In this document: piece after piece, positions 53,192 through 62,681 of the stretch
How positions within the stretch are numbered: the first letter of the stretch is position 1
How the letters are laid out: every line of letters begins with the position of its first letter
Assembly: GCA_934339365.1 (NCBI GenBank)
Contig: CAKRHW010000002.1
Coordinates: 310,001 to 374,000 of the forward strand
From: an uncultured Lachnospiraceae bacterium
GTDB lineage: Bacteria; Bacillota; Clostridia; Lachnospirales; Lachnospiraceae
Direction: 5' to 3'
Length of the DNA: 64,000 nucleotides
Made by a program: the position numbers and the translations under genes
The notes under the pieces: model-generated
Database searches by the model: none
Told to the model about the DNA's origin: nothing
Seen by the model: the letters and a program-made list of their open reading frames with translations, nothing else

Positions 53192-54674
53192 GTTCTTCTA
53201 ACCTTCTCTCAATTGCCTCTACAATCGTTTCTAATACTTTTATTCTTGCATAATTCTTATTATTTCCCTCAACAATTGTCCATGGTGCATTTTTTGTTGA
53301 TGTCTTTCGAATCATCTCATTGACTGCTATTTTATACTGATCCCATTTTTCTCTGTTTCTCCAGTCTTCATCTGTGATTTTCCACTGTTTCTCCGGATTT
53401 GCCATTCTAGCCTCAAATCGAAGTTTCTGTTCTTCTTTATCAATATGAATCCAGAATTTTAATACGATTGCCCCATAATCTGTCAGCATTTTTTCAAACT
53501 CATTAATTTCCTGATATGCTCTTTTCCAGTCATCCTGTTCACAGAAATGTTCTATTCTCTCAACTAAAACCCGGCCATACCATGTGCGGTCGAAAATAGT
53601 AATATGTCCTGCTTTTTGCAGTTTAATCCAAAATCTCCAAAGATAGTGATGTGCCTTTTCAAAATCATTAGGTGCAGAAATTGAATTTACCACATATCCT
53701 CTCGGATCCATTGCTTCTGTAAAACGTTTGATTGCTCCGCCTTTTCCAGCTGCATCCCATCCTTCAAATGCAACAATCATTGGAATTTTTCTTTTATACA
53801 ATATATTTTGATATAAATTTATTTTCTTTTGTAAATGCTTTAATTTCTTTTTATAAATCTCTTCTTCTAAGCTCTTTCCATCTAAAACAACATCATCTAA
53901 CAGATTACTGCTTAGGTTGTCCTGTGTTTCAGAAAGAACTGTGTTTTTTGTAAATTCACTTGCAGTTAAAGCCAGATCCATTTCTTTTGTGATAATTGAC
54001 ATCATTTTAATGACAGCATAATTTTTGTCCATGGCCTCAATGACATTCCAATAAGCACTATTGGTATTTGTCTTTTCTAACATTTCTTCTGCCATATCAA
54101 AATACTGTGTATACTTTTCATTTCTTTTTAAATCATCTTTTGAAACACGCCAGCTCGTATCTTCAGATGACAATAATTTTTCTAATCTTTTCTTCTGCTC
54201 TTTTTGTGTAATTCCTAAAAATAATTTAATAATCACAGTTCCGGAATCTTTTAACTGTCTTTCAAAAATGTTAATTTTCCTACAGTAATCTTCTACTTCT
54301 TTTTGCGAATATTGTTTGTTGAATCTTTCAAGCCAGACTCTGCGATACCATCCCCGATCAAAGATAGCAATTTCACCTTTTGCAGGTGAGTCTGCCCAGA
54401 AAGGATATAGAAATGGAAATCTTAATTCTTCCTCTGTCGGTGTCTCAGTTGTAATTACACGTGCACCTCTTGGATCGAAAGACTGCATCATCTCATTAAT
54501 CAATCCCCCTTTCCCTGATGTTCCAAATCCTTCTACCAAAATTATGACAGGAATATTTTTCTTCCTGCATGCTCTTTGCAAATCTCCCATTTTTATCTGC
54601 AGAATCTTCTTTTCTTCTTTGTATCGATTCTTTTCTATTTTTTTATTAAAATCTAATTCTTTTAACATCAGCAT
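53151..54674 (-). CDS. Polyphosphate kinase 2 family protein with two domains (polyphosphate:AMP phosphotransferase type)
   Basis: The 507-residue protein has two PPK2 domains in tandem. The first (about 15-235) contains VEGFGTSGKGGLINEMMQSF and IFDRGWYRRV; the second (about 270-500) FEGWDAAGKGGAIKRFTEAM and IFDRTWYGRV. Two-domain PPK2 proteins are the PAP type that phosphorylate AMP to ADP with polyphosphate; the second domain keeps the better Walker A and is probably the catalytic one, the first being degenerate. AGGAGG precedes two close ATGs; the first is used here, the second two codons later is possible. Confidence 0.9.
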   Translation of the reverse strand: MLMLKELDFNKKIEKNRYKEEKKILQIKMGDLQRACRKKNIPVIILVEGFGTSGKGGLINEMMQSFDPRGARVITTETPTEEELRFPFLYPFWADSPAKGEIAIFDRGWYRRVWLERFNKQYSQKEVEDYCRKINIFERQLKDSGTVIIKLFLGITQKEQKKRLEKLLSSEDTSWRVSKDDLKRNEKYTQYFDMAEEMLEKTNTNSAYWNVIEAMDKNYAVIKMMSIITKEMDLALTASEFTKNTVLSETQDNLSSNLLDDVVLDGKSLEEEIYKKKLKHLQKKINLYQNILYKRKIPMIVAFEGWDAAGKGGAIKRFTEAMDPRGYVVNSISAPNDFEKAHHYLWRFWIKLQKAGHITIFDRTWYGRVLVERIEHFCEQDDWKRAYQEINEFEKMLTDYGAIVLKFWIHIDKEEQKLRFEARMANPEKQWKITDEDWRNREKWDQYKIAVNEMIRKTSTKNAPWTIVEGNNKNYARIKVLETIVEAIERRLEEHELSKRDGEDYTK

Positions 54675-54693
54675 AATCCTCCTTATGCAAAGA

Positions 54694-54713
54694 AGCTAAG
54701 ATTTCTCTTAGCT
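54694..54713 (-). terminator. Weak hairpin after the Nudix gene
   Basis: A perfect 8-base stem (AGCTAAGA arm) with a TTTC loop lies between the Nudix gene and the PPK2 gene. The following minus-strand sequence has only a broken T run (TCTTTG), so it is a weak terminator at best. Confidence 0.4.
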
Positions 54714-54736
54714 CCTTTTTTCATTCCAAGTGTGGC

Positions 54737-55189
54737 CTAAAAATATTTCTTTGTGCCCCATAAATTACTCTTTTTCAAGTCTAAATATTCATTATAGGCT
54801 CTTTCTAAAATTTGCTTTTCATTTGAAAACTTAAGCAAATGATATGCTTCATGAAACTTATAATATCCTGAATCAATAAAATATTCTTCCCGTTGTGGTT
54901 TACTGTAGTAGCTATCTGCCATCATTAAATACCAATGGACATTTTTTGAAACAGTATCTCCTGGGATACTAAATGAATATTGACTCTTCCCTACATACTT
55001 GATAATCGATGCCTTCACACCGGTCTCTTCACGAACTTCTCTTAATGCTGTCTCTTTATATTCCTCTCCCGCTTCTACTGTTCCTTTCGGTAAAACCCAG
55101 CCTTCATACTTATTTCTATAATTCTTGTACAAAAGTAAAATCTTGCCTCGAAATATAACCACACCTCCACAGCTCGTTGCTTCAATCAT
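54737..55189 (-). CDS. Nudix hydrolase
   Basis: The 150-residue protein has a Nudix box at about residues 37-59 (LPKGTVEAGEEYKETALREV continuing REETG) after SCGGVVIFRGKILLLYKNYR. LPKG before the box is typical of diadenosine polyphosphate or similar hydrolases (MutT/Ap4A type), but the substrate is unassigned. The ATG at 55187-55189 follows AGGAGG; the open frame begins 25 codons earlier, upstream of the promoter's -10. It has its own promoter. Confidence 0.88.
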   Translation of the reverse strand: MIEATSCGGVVIFRGKILLLYKNYRNKYEGWVLPKGTVEAGEEYKETALREVREETGVKASIIKYVGKSQYSFSIPGDTVSKNVHWYLMMADSYYSKPQREEYFIDSGYYKFHEAYHLLKFSNEKQILERAYNEYLDLKKSNLWGTKKYF

Positions 55190-55235
55190 TGCACTTCCTC
55201 CTGTTATTGTGGTGTGTCGTAAATGACTTAAAAAA

Positions 55236-55264
55236 AGTATACAATATTTTTCCCTCATTATCAA
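55236..55264 (-). promoter_or_regulatory. Sigma-A-type promoter of the Nudix gene
   Basis: On the minus strand TTGATA and TATACT are 17 bases apart, about 45 bases upstream of the chosen start. Confidence 0.7.
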
Positions 55265-55357
55265 GTGCTAATCTTGTCAATAAAAACATATTCTGCTATA
55301 ATTTTCACATTTTTTCTAATAGAATTCAATAATATTTTTTTTAATAATCTCTATTTT

Positions 55358-56848
55358 TTATTGATTCGTATAGTATTGGTCAAATATATTCCTTACAATA
55401 TTAGATGCTGTTCCGGTATCTGCAAGTATATTTTCTAAGACAACACTAATCGCAATCTTTTTTCCATCTTTTTCTATATACCCTACAAACCACGAATTGA
55501 TATGGTCATTCTTATCTATTTCTGCTGTTCCTGTTTTTCCTGCTGCCTGATATAGGCTTGTTTTTAACCCTGTTGCCGTTCCATAATTTACTACTGCCTG
55601 CATATATGTTTGTAATACCTGTGCTTCTTCTCTGGTCATCAAATCCTTATATTTTGTCGGATTATAATTTTTAACCTTTTTTCCTTCTGCTGTTGTAACT
55701 TTCGTTACAAGATATGGTTTCATCAGCACTCCGTCATTTGCGACTGCCGAAGCAATCAATGTCATATGCAGGGGTGTAAGCATTGTAGTTCCCTGTCCGA
55801 TACACGTTTGTGTCATATCAAACAAAGAAGACTTTTTATTAATCTGAATACTGCTTTTACTTGCAGCAATCGAAATTGGCAGATCCGTATTAAACAACAT
55901 TTGATCTGTAAATTTTTGGAACTTTGTTTTATCTAATTCAGAACCAATTGTTGCAAAAGCTCCATTGCAGGAATTTGCAAACGCATTTTCTAAATTTTCC
56001 CCGCCATGATATTCTCCATCGAAACATTTAATGGTATATTGATCCTTTGTATTAAAAGTAACACTTCCGGTACATTTATAATAAAACTGATCAAAATTTT
56101 TATCTTGCCGGATAAATGCAAGCGTAGTAAATATTTTAAATACAGAACCAGGTGTATACTTTCCCTGTGTTGCCCGGTTTACAAGCACTGCATCTGTTCC
56201 TGTGCTGATTTTCTCCCAGTTTTTTGCAATTTCATTTGGATTATAATCTGGCTTTGATACCATAGCTAATATTTTTCCGGTATCTGCTTCCATGGCGACA
56301 ACTGCACCCTCATAATCTCCAAGCCCCTGGTATGCAGCTTTTTGCAGCCTGATATCTAACGTTGTGACTATATTATCACCAGGACTTTTTTCATCCTGTA
56401 TCTCATTTACCATCTGATTCACAACACCAGAACTCGAATTCATTAATTCATAATTATTACTTAGTTCCAACCCATATTTTCCATGAGAATCAATCCCGAC
56501 AACATGTGCAAATTCATTTTTATAAGGATAAACTCTCTGTTCTTTTCCATCTTTGCTCACTTTGGTGTATGCTAATTTTTTTCCATCAGATGATAATATA
56601 CTTCCTCTTACCACTTTTTTCTGATAAACATCCTGATGTTTATTCTGAGAATTGCTTACAACATCATGTGCTTTCGTTGTCTGAAAATATACCATATACG
56701 CTATCATCGCACAAAATAATGCCACAAAAAAATATGTGATATTTAAAATATCCCGATTAATTTTTAATTTACTACCTTCTTGCTTTAAGGCCGCTGATTT
56801 CAGTTCTGTACCTGTCTTGCTCTTTGGTTTTACTCTTTTCTCTTTCAT
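55358..56848 (-). CDS. Class B penicillin-binding protein (transpeptidase)
   Basis: The 496-residue protein has a basic cytosolic tail, one transmembrane helix at about residues 36-58 (NITYFFVALFCAMIAYMVYF) and an extracellular transpeptidase domain with TPGSVFKIFT (catalytic Ser-x-x-Lys), SCNGAFATIG and KTGTAE. The region between is a short dimerisation module, as in PbpA/FtsI-type proteins without PASTA domains. It is the transpeptidase partner of the FtsW/RodA protein encoded upstream. The ATG at 56846-56848 follows AGGAG and overlaps the ftsW-like gene by 77 bases. The open frame starts five codons earlier. Confidence 0.9.
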   Translation of the reverse strand: MKEKRVKPKSKTGTELKSAALKQEGSKLKINRDILNITYFFVALFCAMIAYMVYFQTTKAHDVVSNSQNKHQDVYQKKVVRGSILSSDGKKLAYTKVSKDGKEQRVYPYKNEFAHVVGIDSHGKYGLELSNNYELMNSSSGVVNQMVNEIQDEKSPGDNIVTTLDIRLQKAAYQGLGDYEGAVVAMEADTGKILAMVSKPDYNPNEIAKNWEKISTGTDAVLVNRATQGKYTPGSVFKIFTTLAFIRQDKNFDQFYYKCTGSVTFNTKDQYTIKCFDGEYHGGENLENAFANSCNGAFATIGSELDKTKFQKFTDQMLFNTDLPISIAASKSSIQINKKSSLFDMTQTCIGQGTTMLTPLHMTLIASAVANDGVLMKPYLVTKVTTAEGKKVKNYNPTKYKDLMTREEAQVLQTYMQAVVNYGTATGLKTSLYQAAGKTGTAEIDKNDHINSWFVGYIEKDGKKIAISVVLENILADTGTASNIVRNIFDQYYTNQ

Positions 56849-58157
56849 TCTTTTTCTCCTCATCTACTGCCAGGATATGCAACCCTTGCAATATTGAAAA
56901 CATAATCATTGTGCATAATGCAGAACTACCACCATAACTGATAAGTGGAAGTGTTACACCTGTTAACGGTATCATATTCATTGATGCCCCGATTGTCAAA
57001 AACACCTGAAAAGCATAAGCAATTCCAAGACCTGTAGCAATCAGTTTATTGAAGTTATTTTTCTGCATCATCGCAATTTTTATAAAAATCATAAAAGTAG
57101 ACATGCATAACATAATTACAATAATTCCTGTCACTCCGCCTAATTCTTCCACAATTGCCGCAAAAATAAAATCCTTTATTACAATCGGAACAGTATTCGG
57201 TTTTCCCCGAAACAGTCCGGTTCCAAACCAGCTTCCGGTTCCTATTGCAAATAATGACTGAATAATCTGATAACCTTTTCCATTTTCATCGCTCCATGGA
57301 TTCTGCCACATTTTAATTCTTACCCGTATATGACTAAACAACTGGTAGGCTAATACAGAAGCTGCTGTACCTGCTCCAATCCCTGCAAATAAATACCATT
57401 TCTTTTTCGTTGCAACATACAACAAAAATACATAAACCAGAAAAAAGATTAATGCACTTCCCAAATCAGTTGATGCAACTAAAATCAAGACAAAACTGCC
57501 TGCCATAAGGGTAGTAAAACATACCGTTTTAAAATTTGTTTTTTGCGATAAAATACTTGCAACAAAAAATACAAATACCACCTTTACAAATTCTGAGGGT
57601 TGTAATGTAATTGGCCCAAAACTAATCGAAAGTTTTGCTCCTCTTGTTGTAACACCCAAAAACAATACCATTGCAAGCAATCCAAGCCCCAGGGCAAAAT
57701 ATAACCATTTTAATTTGTATAGATTCTTAAATTTTCTAATAATAAGAGGCACGATGATTGTTACAATCGTTGCACCACAAATAAATGTAAACTGTTTTAC
57801 TGCTTTATCATAATTTAATCTTGTAATAACGATAAATCCTAATGCAATGAGCATACTCATATTGCATAATAATGCTTTATTCACATTCGGATAAAAAACC
57901 GGATATAAACCTAATACTAAAATAAAATAAAGGACCTGCATTCCATAAAATGTCAAAACCTCATTCGTCTGCAGATTCAGATAGATTACTAAATAACCCA
58001 TAAAATGAATCATAAACATACAAAATACTTCAATTTTACTTAATTTATTTCTATCCCTCTGTGGTCGATCCTTTATTGCACGAAAGCTGTCAAAGGTAAA
58101 GACAGCCAAAAATATCATAATCAAATAGTTACATACTGTTGTAATCGCATTTATCAT
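56772..58157 (-). CDS. FtsW/RodA/SpoVE family peptidoglycan polymerase
   Basis: The 461-residue SEDS protein has about ten to twelve membrane helices. SFGPITLQPSEFVKVVFVFF, the DLGSALIFFLVYVFLLYVA segment with the catalytic-type Asp, and GVTLPLISYGGSSALCTMIM near the C-terminus are the family signatures. It polymerises glycan strands from lipid II. Which of division, elongation or sporulation it serves is unclear; the paired class B PBP directly downstream is typical of PbpA-RodA-like pairs. The tail is highly charged. Confidence 0.92.
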   Translation of the reverse strand: MINAITTVCNYLIMIFLAVFTFDSFRAIKDRPQRDRNKLSKIEVFCMFMIHFMGYLVIYLNLQTNEVLTFYGMQVLYFILVLGLYPVFYPNVNKALLCNMSMLIALGFIVITRLNYDKAVKQFTFICGATIVTIIVPLIIRKFKNLYKLKWLYFALGLGLLAMVLFLGVTTRGAKLSISFGPITLQPSEFVKVVFVFFVASILSQKTNFKTVCFTTLMAGSFVLILVASTDLGSALIFFLVYVFLLYVATKKKWYLFAGIGAGTAASVLAYQLFSHIRVRIKMWQNPWSDENGKGYQIIQSLFAIGTGSWFGTGLFRGKPNTVPIVIKDFIFAAIVEELGGVTGIIVIMLCMSTFMIFIKIAMMQKNNFNKLIATGLGIAYAFQVFLTIGASMNMIPLTGVTLPLISYGGSSALCTMIMFSILQGLHILAVDEEKKNEREKSKTKEQDRYRTEISGLKARR

Positions 58158-58161
58158 ATTT

Positions 58162-60363
58162 CTACTCTACACCTCGTTTAAAATGACCTCTTGTAAACTC
58201 TGATATTTCTTCTGTTTTCTTATTATAAATATATTGATCTGTAAATTTTCCAATCAACTTTTTCACTTCTTGTTTCTTTTCTTCTGTAAATTCTATGCGG
58301 AGGAATTCTATTTCTAATGAATCCATTTGTTTCCTGCATGTTAGCAGAGAAATTGGTTTACTGTTATATATTATATTATAACAATATTTACAAATACAAT
58401 CCACTTGAAACCTTACATGATAACGATCTTCTAAGTAAAACTGATCATTTTTATGATTACATGACTGTAATGTTTTATTAAGACATCCGGCTGTAATCAT
58501 AAGTGGAATTTTACCATATACCAGCAATTCCTTTCCCTCGCCTTCCTGTTTTCTCAGTTCTGCTGCGTTTAATTCCACTGGCAGACACTGCATTGAAATT
58601 GCCGGTGCATGTTCTTTTAAAAAGCAACTGCTTCTTTTGTTGAAAAGATAAAGATTATAATCCGTTGCAATTTCTTTCTTGGAATGAGAAGAAATAAATT
58701 CTAATTCCTCTAAATTGCGTACTAAATACCCATCGAAATCTTGTTCTAACATGGAAAATTTACTCTCAAATATCTGTTTTGCCTGTTGTCTGTATATATG
58801 TGGCAATGCAAGAAAAAATTTACACTTTATCTGACTTTCCTGAATCAGATGAAGTATCTTCTGATACTGTCCCTGATTTAACACAAAATTACTATCTAAA
58901 TATAAATATTCTAAGTGTTCCATTTTCTTTTCTAAAACGGCCTCTAATTGTTCGAATGTCCGAACAAGAACAGTAAATTTGTATTGCTTTGCTTCTCTTT
59001 CTTTTTTCGAATGTTTCACCAGATCAGGCAATTTGATGTCTCTGGTTTTTCTTCGATATTTCGCACAAATTACTTCTTCTAACTGTGCTAAAGCTTCTCT
59101 TCTCATCTGGTTTATCACGCCAACCGTCAAAAACAAATCTGGTCCTAACTGAATATCAATTTTATCAAATTCAAAAGGAGTTTCTTTGGTTTTTCTCAGT
59201 CTTTTCTCTATATCTTCCCGGGTAATTGGTGCATTCTGTGCTTCTTGTGGCTCCTGTCCCTGAATGGTAACCCTGTTTTCTCCTTTCCATACTGTTAATG
59301 TAGCAGATAAATCTTTAAAAATTATGAACTCTCCATTAATTTTTTCTTTTTTTTCCTGATTGATATAAGTTGTTTGAATTTCCTGAATATATCTTTCATT
59401 CCTTTGTCTGAATGTGGATTCTTTCAACGTAATCATATCACGACTGTTTTGCGTAAAATAATATCCCTGATTAAATCCATTTCTGTTAAAAAGATCCATT
59501 AATTTTTGTTTATCTTCTTTTTTAACCTGATACTGTTTTTTCCCATTTAATAAATACAAATCCAGATATTTTCGATAAATACTAACTACCCCGGCTGTAT
59601 ATTCAGGTTTTTTCATCCGCCCCTCTATTTTTAAGGAATAAACTCCTGCCTCAATAATATCCGGCAAAAGATCAATCGTACACATATCTTTCGGACTCAA
59701 AACATATTTTTCATTTTTTCCATTAATAATTTTTCCATTATATCTGACATCATATGGCAGACGACATGGTTGTGCACATCGTCCCCGGTTTCCACTTCTT
59801 CCACCTAAAATACTGCTAAACAGACATTGTCCTGAATAACAATAGCATAATGCTCCATGGATAAAACTTTCTATTTCTAAATTTGTCTCTTCTCTTATTT
59901 TTTTTATCTCTGTAGCAGAAATTTCTCTTGCTGTAACAATTCTTGTTGCACCTGCTTCTTCAAGAAGTTTTGCTGCATGAACACCTGTAATTGTCATTTG
60001 CGTACTTGCATGAATTGGAAGATCACTAAAATTCTTACGGATTAATTCAAACACACCATAATCTTGTACGATTACTGCATCTAATCCTGCTTCATAATAA
60101 GGCAAAAGATACTCTGTTAATTGTTTTTCTAATTCATCTTCCTTTAATAACGTATTCACTGTAAGATATAATTTTCTACCGTAAATATGAGCATAATGAA
60201 TCGCCTGCAATAATTCTTCCTGGTCTAAATTATTGGCATAAGCTCTCGCTCCAAACATTTTCCCACCTACATATACCGCATCTGCCCCTGCCTGTATGGC
60301 TGCTTTTAAGCTTTGTAAACTTCCTGCCGGAGCTAATAACTCTGCCCTTCTATCCGATTTCAT
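58162..60363 (-). CDS. Peptidase U32 family protein, long form
   Basis: The 733-residue protein has an N-terminal TIM-like U32 domain starting ELLAPAGSLQSLKAAIQAGA with the signature ESFIHGALCYCYSGQCLFSS and GNRGRCAQPCRLPY near residues 163-205, a middle module (about 320-450) and a C-terminal U32-like half with further cysteines (CICKYCYNIIYN). Members include RlhA, which hydroxylates C2501 of 23S rRNA, and tRNA hydroxylation factors TrhP; a collagenase role is unlikely. The best inference is an RNA-hydroxylation protein with an Fe-S cluster. It is followed four bases later by the ftsW-like gene. Confidence 0.88.
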   Translation of the reverse strand: MKSDRRAELLAPAGSLQSLKAAIQAGADAVYVGGKMFGARAYANNLDQEELLQAIHYAHIYGRKLYLTVNTLLKEDELEKQLTEYLLPYYEAGLDAVIVQDYGVFELIRKNFSDLPIHASTQMTITGVHAAKLLEEAGATRIVTAREISATEIKKIREETNLEIESFIHGALCYCYSGQCLFSSILGGRSGNRGRCAQPCRLPYDVRYNGKIINGKNEKYVLSPKDMCTIDLLPDIIEAGVYSLKIEGRMKKPEYTAGVVSIYRKYLDLYLLNGKKQYQVKKEDKQKLMDLFNRNGFNQGYYFTQNSRDMITLKESTFRQRNERYIQEIQTTYINQEKKEKINGEFIIFKDLSATLTVWKGENRVTIQGQEPQEAQNAPITREDIEKRLRKTKETPFEFDKIDIQLGPDLFLTVGVINQMRREALAQLEEVICAKYRRKTRDIKLPDLVKHSKKEREAKQYKFTVLVRTFEQLEAVLEKKMEHLEYLYLDSNFVLNQGQYQKILHLIQESQIKCKFFLALPHIYRQQAKQIFESKFSMLEQDFDGYLVRNLEELEFISSHSKKEIATDYNLYLFNKRSSCFLKEHAPAISMQCLPVELNAAELRKQEGEGKELLVYGKIPLMITAGCLNKTLQSCNHKNDQFYLEDRYHVRFQVDCICKYCYNIIYNSKPISLLTCRKQMDSLEIEFLRIEFTEEKKQEVKKLIGKFTDQYIYNKKTEEISEFTRGHFKRGVE

Positions 60364-60410
60364 TTTTTCTCCTTTCTAACCATGTCATATAAATATAAAC
60401 GCAAAAAACA

Positions 60411-60444
60411 AGCCGAACTTATCTATCATCAAATAGGTCCGGCT
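60411..60444 (-). terminator. Terminator of zapA
   Basis: On the minus strand a stem of about 11-12 bases with one mismatch and one G-T pair (AGCCG/CGGCT core) ends in TTGTTTTTT, just after the zapA stop. Confidence 0.8.
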
Positions 60445-60449
60445 CTTTC

Positions 60450-60857
60450 TTATTTGGTTCTTTCTTTTAATTCTGTCTCTGATCGAACAAGTTCTTTCTG
60501 CAAATCTATCATTTCATTTTGCATGACACTAACTTCTTTGGTTGCAGCATCTAATTTAATCTGCGTTGCAATTAACTCGTGCTTCACATCATATAACTGT
60601 TTCTCTTTTTCATCCAAATCATTTTCTAGTAAATCCGCCTGTTTCTTTGCTTTAAAATAATCATCTGCAATATTCAGTTCAAGCAAAGTACGCTGAACAT
60701 CTATACTCTGTCTCCGATAACTTTCATCTTTCTTAAATTCTGCAATCTTGTTATTTATGTAGGAGCCTACCTTCTGAAGATACGCTTCACTTTCATAACC
60801 ACTTAAGGTATATATCTTACCATCAATTATAACTTCTGTCACATTTTTAGACGACAT
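60450..60857 (-). CDS. zapA: Cell division protein ZapA
   Basis: The 135-residue protein has the ZapA N-terminal domain (VIDGKIYTLSGYESEAYLQK, YINNKIAEFKKD) followed by a long coiled coil from about residue 65 to the end (rich in Glu, Lys, Leu). ZapA binds FtsZ and bundles filaments at the division ring. The coiled-coil tail is longer than in enteric ZapA, as usual in clostridia. GGAG lies before the ATG. Confidence 0.9.
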   Translation of the reverse strand: MSSKNVTEVIIDGKIYTLSGYESEAYLQKVGSYINNKIAEFKKDESYRRQSIDVQRTLLELNIADDYFKAKKQADLLENDLDEKEKQLYDVKHELIATQIKLDAATKEVSVMQNEMIDLQKELVRSETELKERTK

Positions 60858-60922
60858 AATTTCACTCTCCTAGAATTATTCTTGTTTATTATAAAACGAA
60901 ATGTAAAGAAAAACAATAGCAA

Positions 60923-60945
60923 AAAAAGAAATATCTCTTCTTTTG
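60923..60945 (-). terminator. Possible AT-rich terminator after ruvB
   Basis: A 7-base AAAAGAA/TTCTTTT stem followed by a T run on the minus strand lies about 100 bases after the ruvB stop. The rest of the 187-base gap shows no gene. Confidence 0.35.
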
Positions 60946-61044
60946 TAAAAACATGTCATTTTTGCGAAGTTTACGCTCCTCTTTTCTGCTCATATGTGAA
61001 TGTGTCTGTCCCAAGATCCTTTCTTTACCACTGTACAGGCAAAA

Positions 61045-62046
61045 TCAGACCTTTTGACACTGCAATCCTAAATGCTTATAAGCCAGCTCAGTAACCACTC
61101 TTCCTCTTGGCGTACGATTGATAAATCCATTCTGTATTAAATACGGCTCATAAACATCCTCTAAAGTTCCGGAATCTTCTCCTAATGCTGCTGCTAAAGT
61201 ATCTAATCCTACCGGTCCGCCTGTAAATTTTTCTATCATAGTAAGTAAAATATTTCTGTCTCCCTGATCTAAGCCTAATTTGTCAACTTCTAAAAGATCT
61301 AAAGCAGCATCTGCTACTTCTTTCGTAATCTTCCCATGATATTTTACCTGCGCGAAATCACGTACTCTTTTTAATAACCGATTGGCCAGTCTTGGCGTTC
61401 CTCTTGATCTTTTTGCTAATTCTAAAGCACCTTCTGTATCTATTTCGATTTGAAGTACTTTGGCTGAACGTTCAATAATAGACTGCAATTCTTCTGTTGT
61501 ATAGTATTCCATTTTATTAATTACACCAAACCGGTCTCTCAATGGTGCAGTAAGAAGTCCAGCCCTCGTTGTTGCCCCTACTAATGTAAAGTGCGGCAGA
61601 TCTAACCGGATAGATCTTGCAGAAGTTCCTTTTCCAATCATAATATCAATTGCATAATCTTCCATTGCGGGATATAAAACTTCTTCCACCTGTCGGTTTA
61701 GCCTGTGTATTTCATCTACAAATAAAATATCTCCCTCTGATAAATTATTTAATATTGCCGCAATCTCTCCTGGTTTTTCAATTGCCGGACCTGATGTTAC
61801 TTTCATACGGACTCCCATTTCATTCGCTATAATTCCAGCAAGCGTTGTCTTTCCCAGACCGGGAGGTCCATAAAATAAAACATGATCTAATGCTTCTCCT
61901 CTTGATTTAGCTGCATCAATAAATACCTTTAAATTTGCCTTTGCCCGGCCCTGTCCTACATAATCTTTTAATAACTGAGGTCTGAGATTTGATTCAAAAT
62001 TACGGTCTTCCTGTATTAGTTCCGTTGTAATCATGCGTTTTTCCAT
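61045..62046 (-). CDS. ruvB: Holliday junction DNA helicase RuvB
   Basis: The 333-residue AAA+ motor drives branch migration with RuvA. LRPQLLKDYVGQGRAKANLK at the start, Walker A GPPGLGKTTLAGIIANE near 60, Walker B LFVDEIHRL, sensor GATTRAGLLTAPLRDRFGV and the C-terminal winged helix with RTPRGRVVTELAY are all present. It lies eight bases after ruvA. Its purine-rich site (GAGGGGG) is 13 bases from the ATG and overlaps the ruvA stop. Confidence 0.98.
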   Translation of the reverse strand: MEKRMITTELIQEDRNFESNLRPQLLKDYVGQGRAKANLKVFIDAAKSRGEALDHVLFYGPPGLGKTTLAGIIANEMGVRMKVTSGPAIEKPGEIAAILNNLSEGDILFVDEIHRLNRQVEEVLYPAMEDYAIDIMIGKGTSARSIRLDLPHFTLVGATTRAGLLTAPLRDRFGVINKMEYYTTEELQSIIERSAKVLQIEIDTEGALELAKRSRGTPRLANRLLKRVRDFAQVKYHGKITKEVADAALDLLEVDKLGLDQGDRNILLTMIEKFTGGPVGLDTLAAALGEDSGTLEDVYEPYLIQNGFINRTPRGRVVTELAYKHLGLQCQKV

Positions 62047-62054
62047 ATTTTAAT

Positions 62055-62660
62055 TTAGACCCCCTCTCTCGATAAATTCTTTAAAGCTGCCGCTAAAATC
62101 TTTTCTACATCCATCTTCTCTACATTCGGAATCGAATTCACTGCCCGTAATGCTTCCGAAGCAGAATAACCTAATGCTGTCAAGGCTTCTATTGCGTCAT
62201 TTTTTTCACTTGCTTCTTCTATATCATAGTTATCGGTTCCATTTTCCATAACATCCGTAATATCTACTTTATCTTTTAACTCTATAATCAGCTTTTGTGA
62301 GGTTTTTATTCCAATCCCCGGTGCCTTAGAAATTGTTTTAGCATCACCGGCAAGAATCGCCATTCGCAATTCATCTGGTGTAATCACACTTAAGATTCCT
62401 AATGCACCCTTAGGTCCAATACCACTAACACCTAAAAGAAGACGAAATACATTTAAATCATCTCTTTTTAAAAATCCATACAACTGCATTGCATCTTCTC
62501 TCACATAAAGATAGGTATGAATGCAAACATTCTGTCCGATTCCGGGCAATTTATGAAATATACTTGCCGGAATATAAATCTCATATCCGATTCCATTACA
62601 CTTCAATATCATTCTGTCTTCATATAAATCAACAATCTCACCTTCTATAAACGAAATCAT
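62055..62660 (-). CDS. ruvA: Holliday junction DNA helicase subunit RuvA
   Basis: The 201-residue protein has the OB-fold domain (MISFIEGEIVDLYEDRMILK), the tandem helix-hairpin-helix domain (GVSGIGPKGALGILSVITPD and GIGIKTSQKLIIELKDK) and the C-terminal RuvB-binding three-helix domain (IEALTALGYSASEALRAVNS). GAGG precedes the ATG at 62658-62660, four codons inside the open frame. Located between a membrane protein gene and ruvB, apparently in one operon. Confidence 0.97.
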   Translation of the reverse strand: MISFIEGEIVDLYEDRMILKCNGIGYEIYIPASIFHKLPGIGQNVCIHTYLYVREDAMQLYGFLKRDDLNVFRLLLGVSGIGPKGALGILSVITPDELRMAILAGDAKTISKAPGIGIKTSQKLIIELKDKVDITDVMENGTDNYDIEEASEKNDAIEALTALGYSASEALRAVNSIPNVEKMDVEKILAAALKNLSREGV

Positions 62661-62681
62661 ATCTTTCCTCATTTCTTTCCA

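Noticed and set aside
60882..61094. 70-codon plus-strand frame in the zapA-ruvB gap
   Set aside because: It overlaps the end of ruvB antisense and has no convincing start signal or family features.
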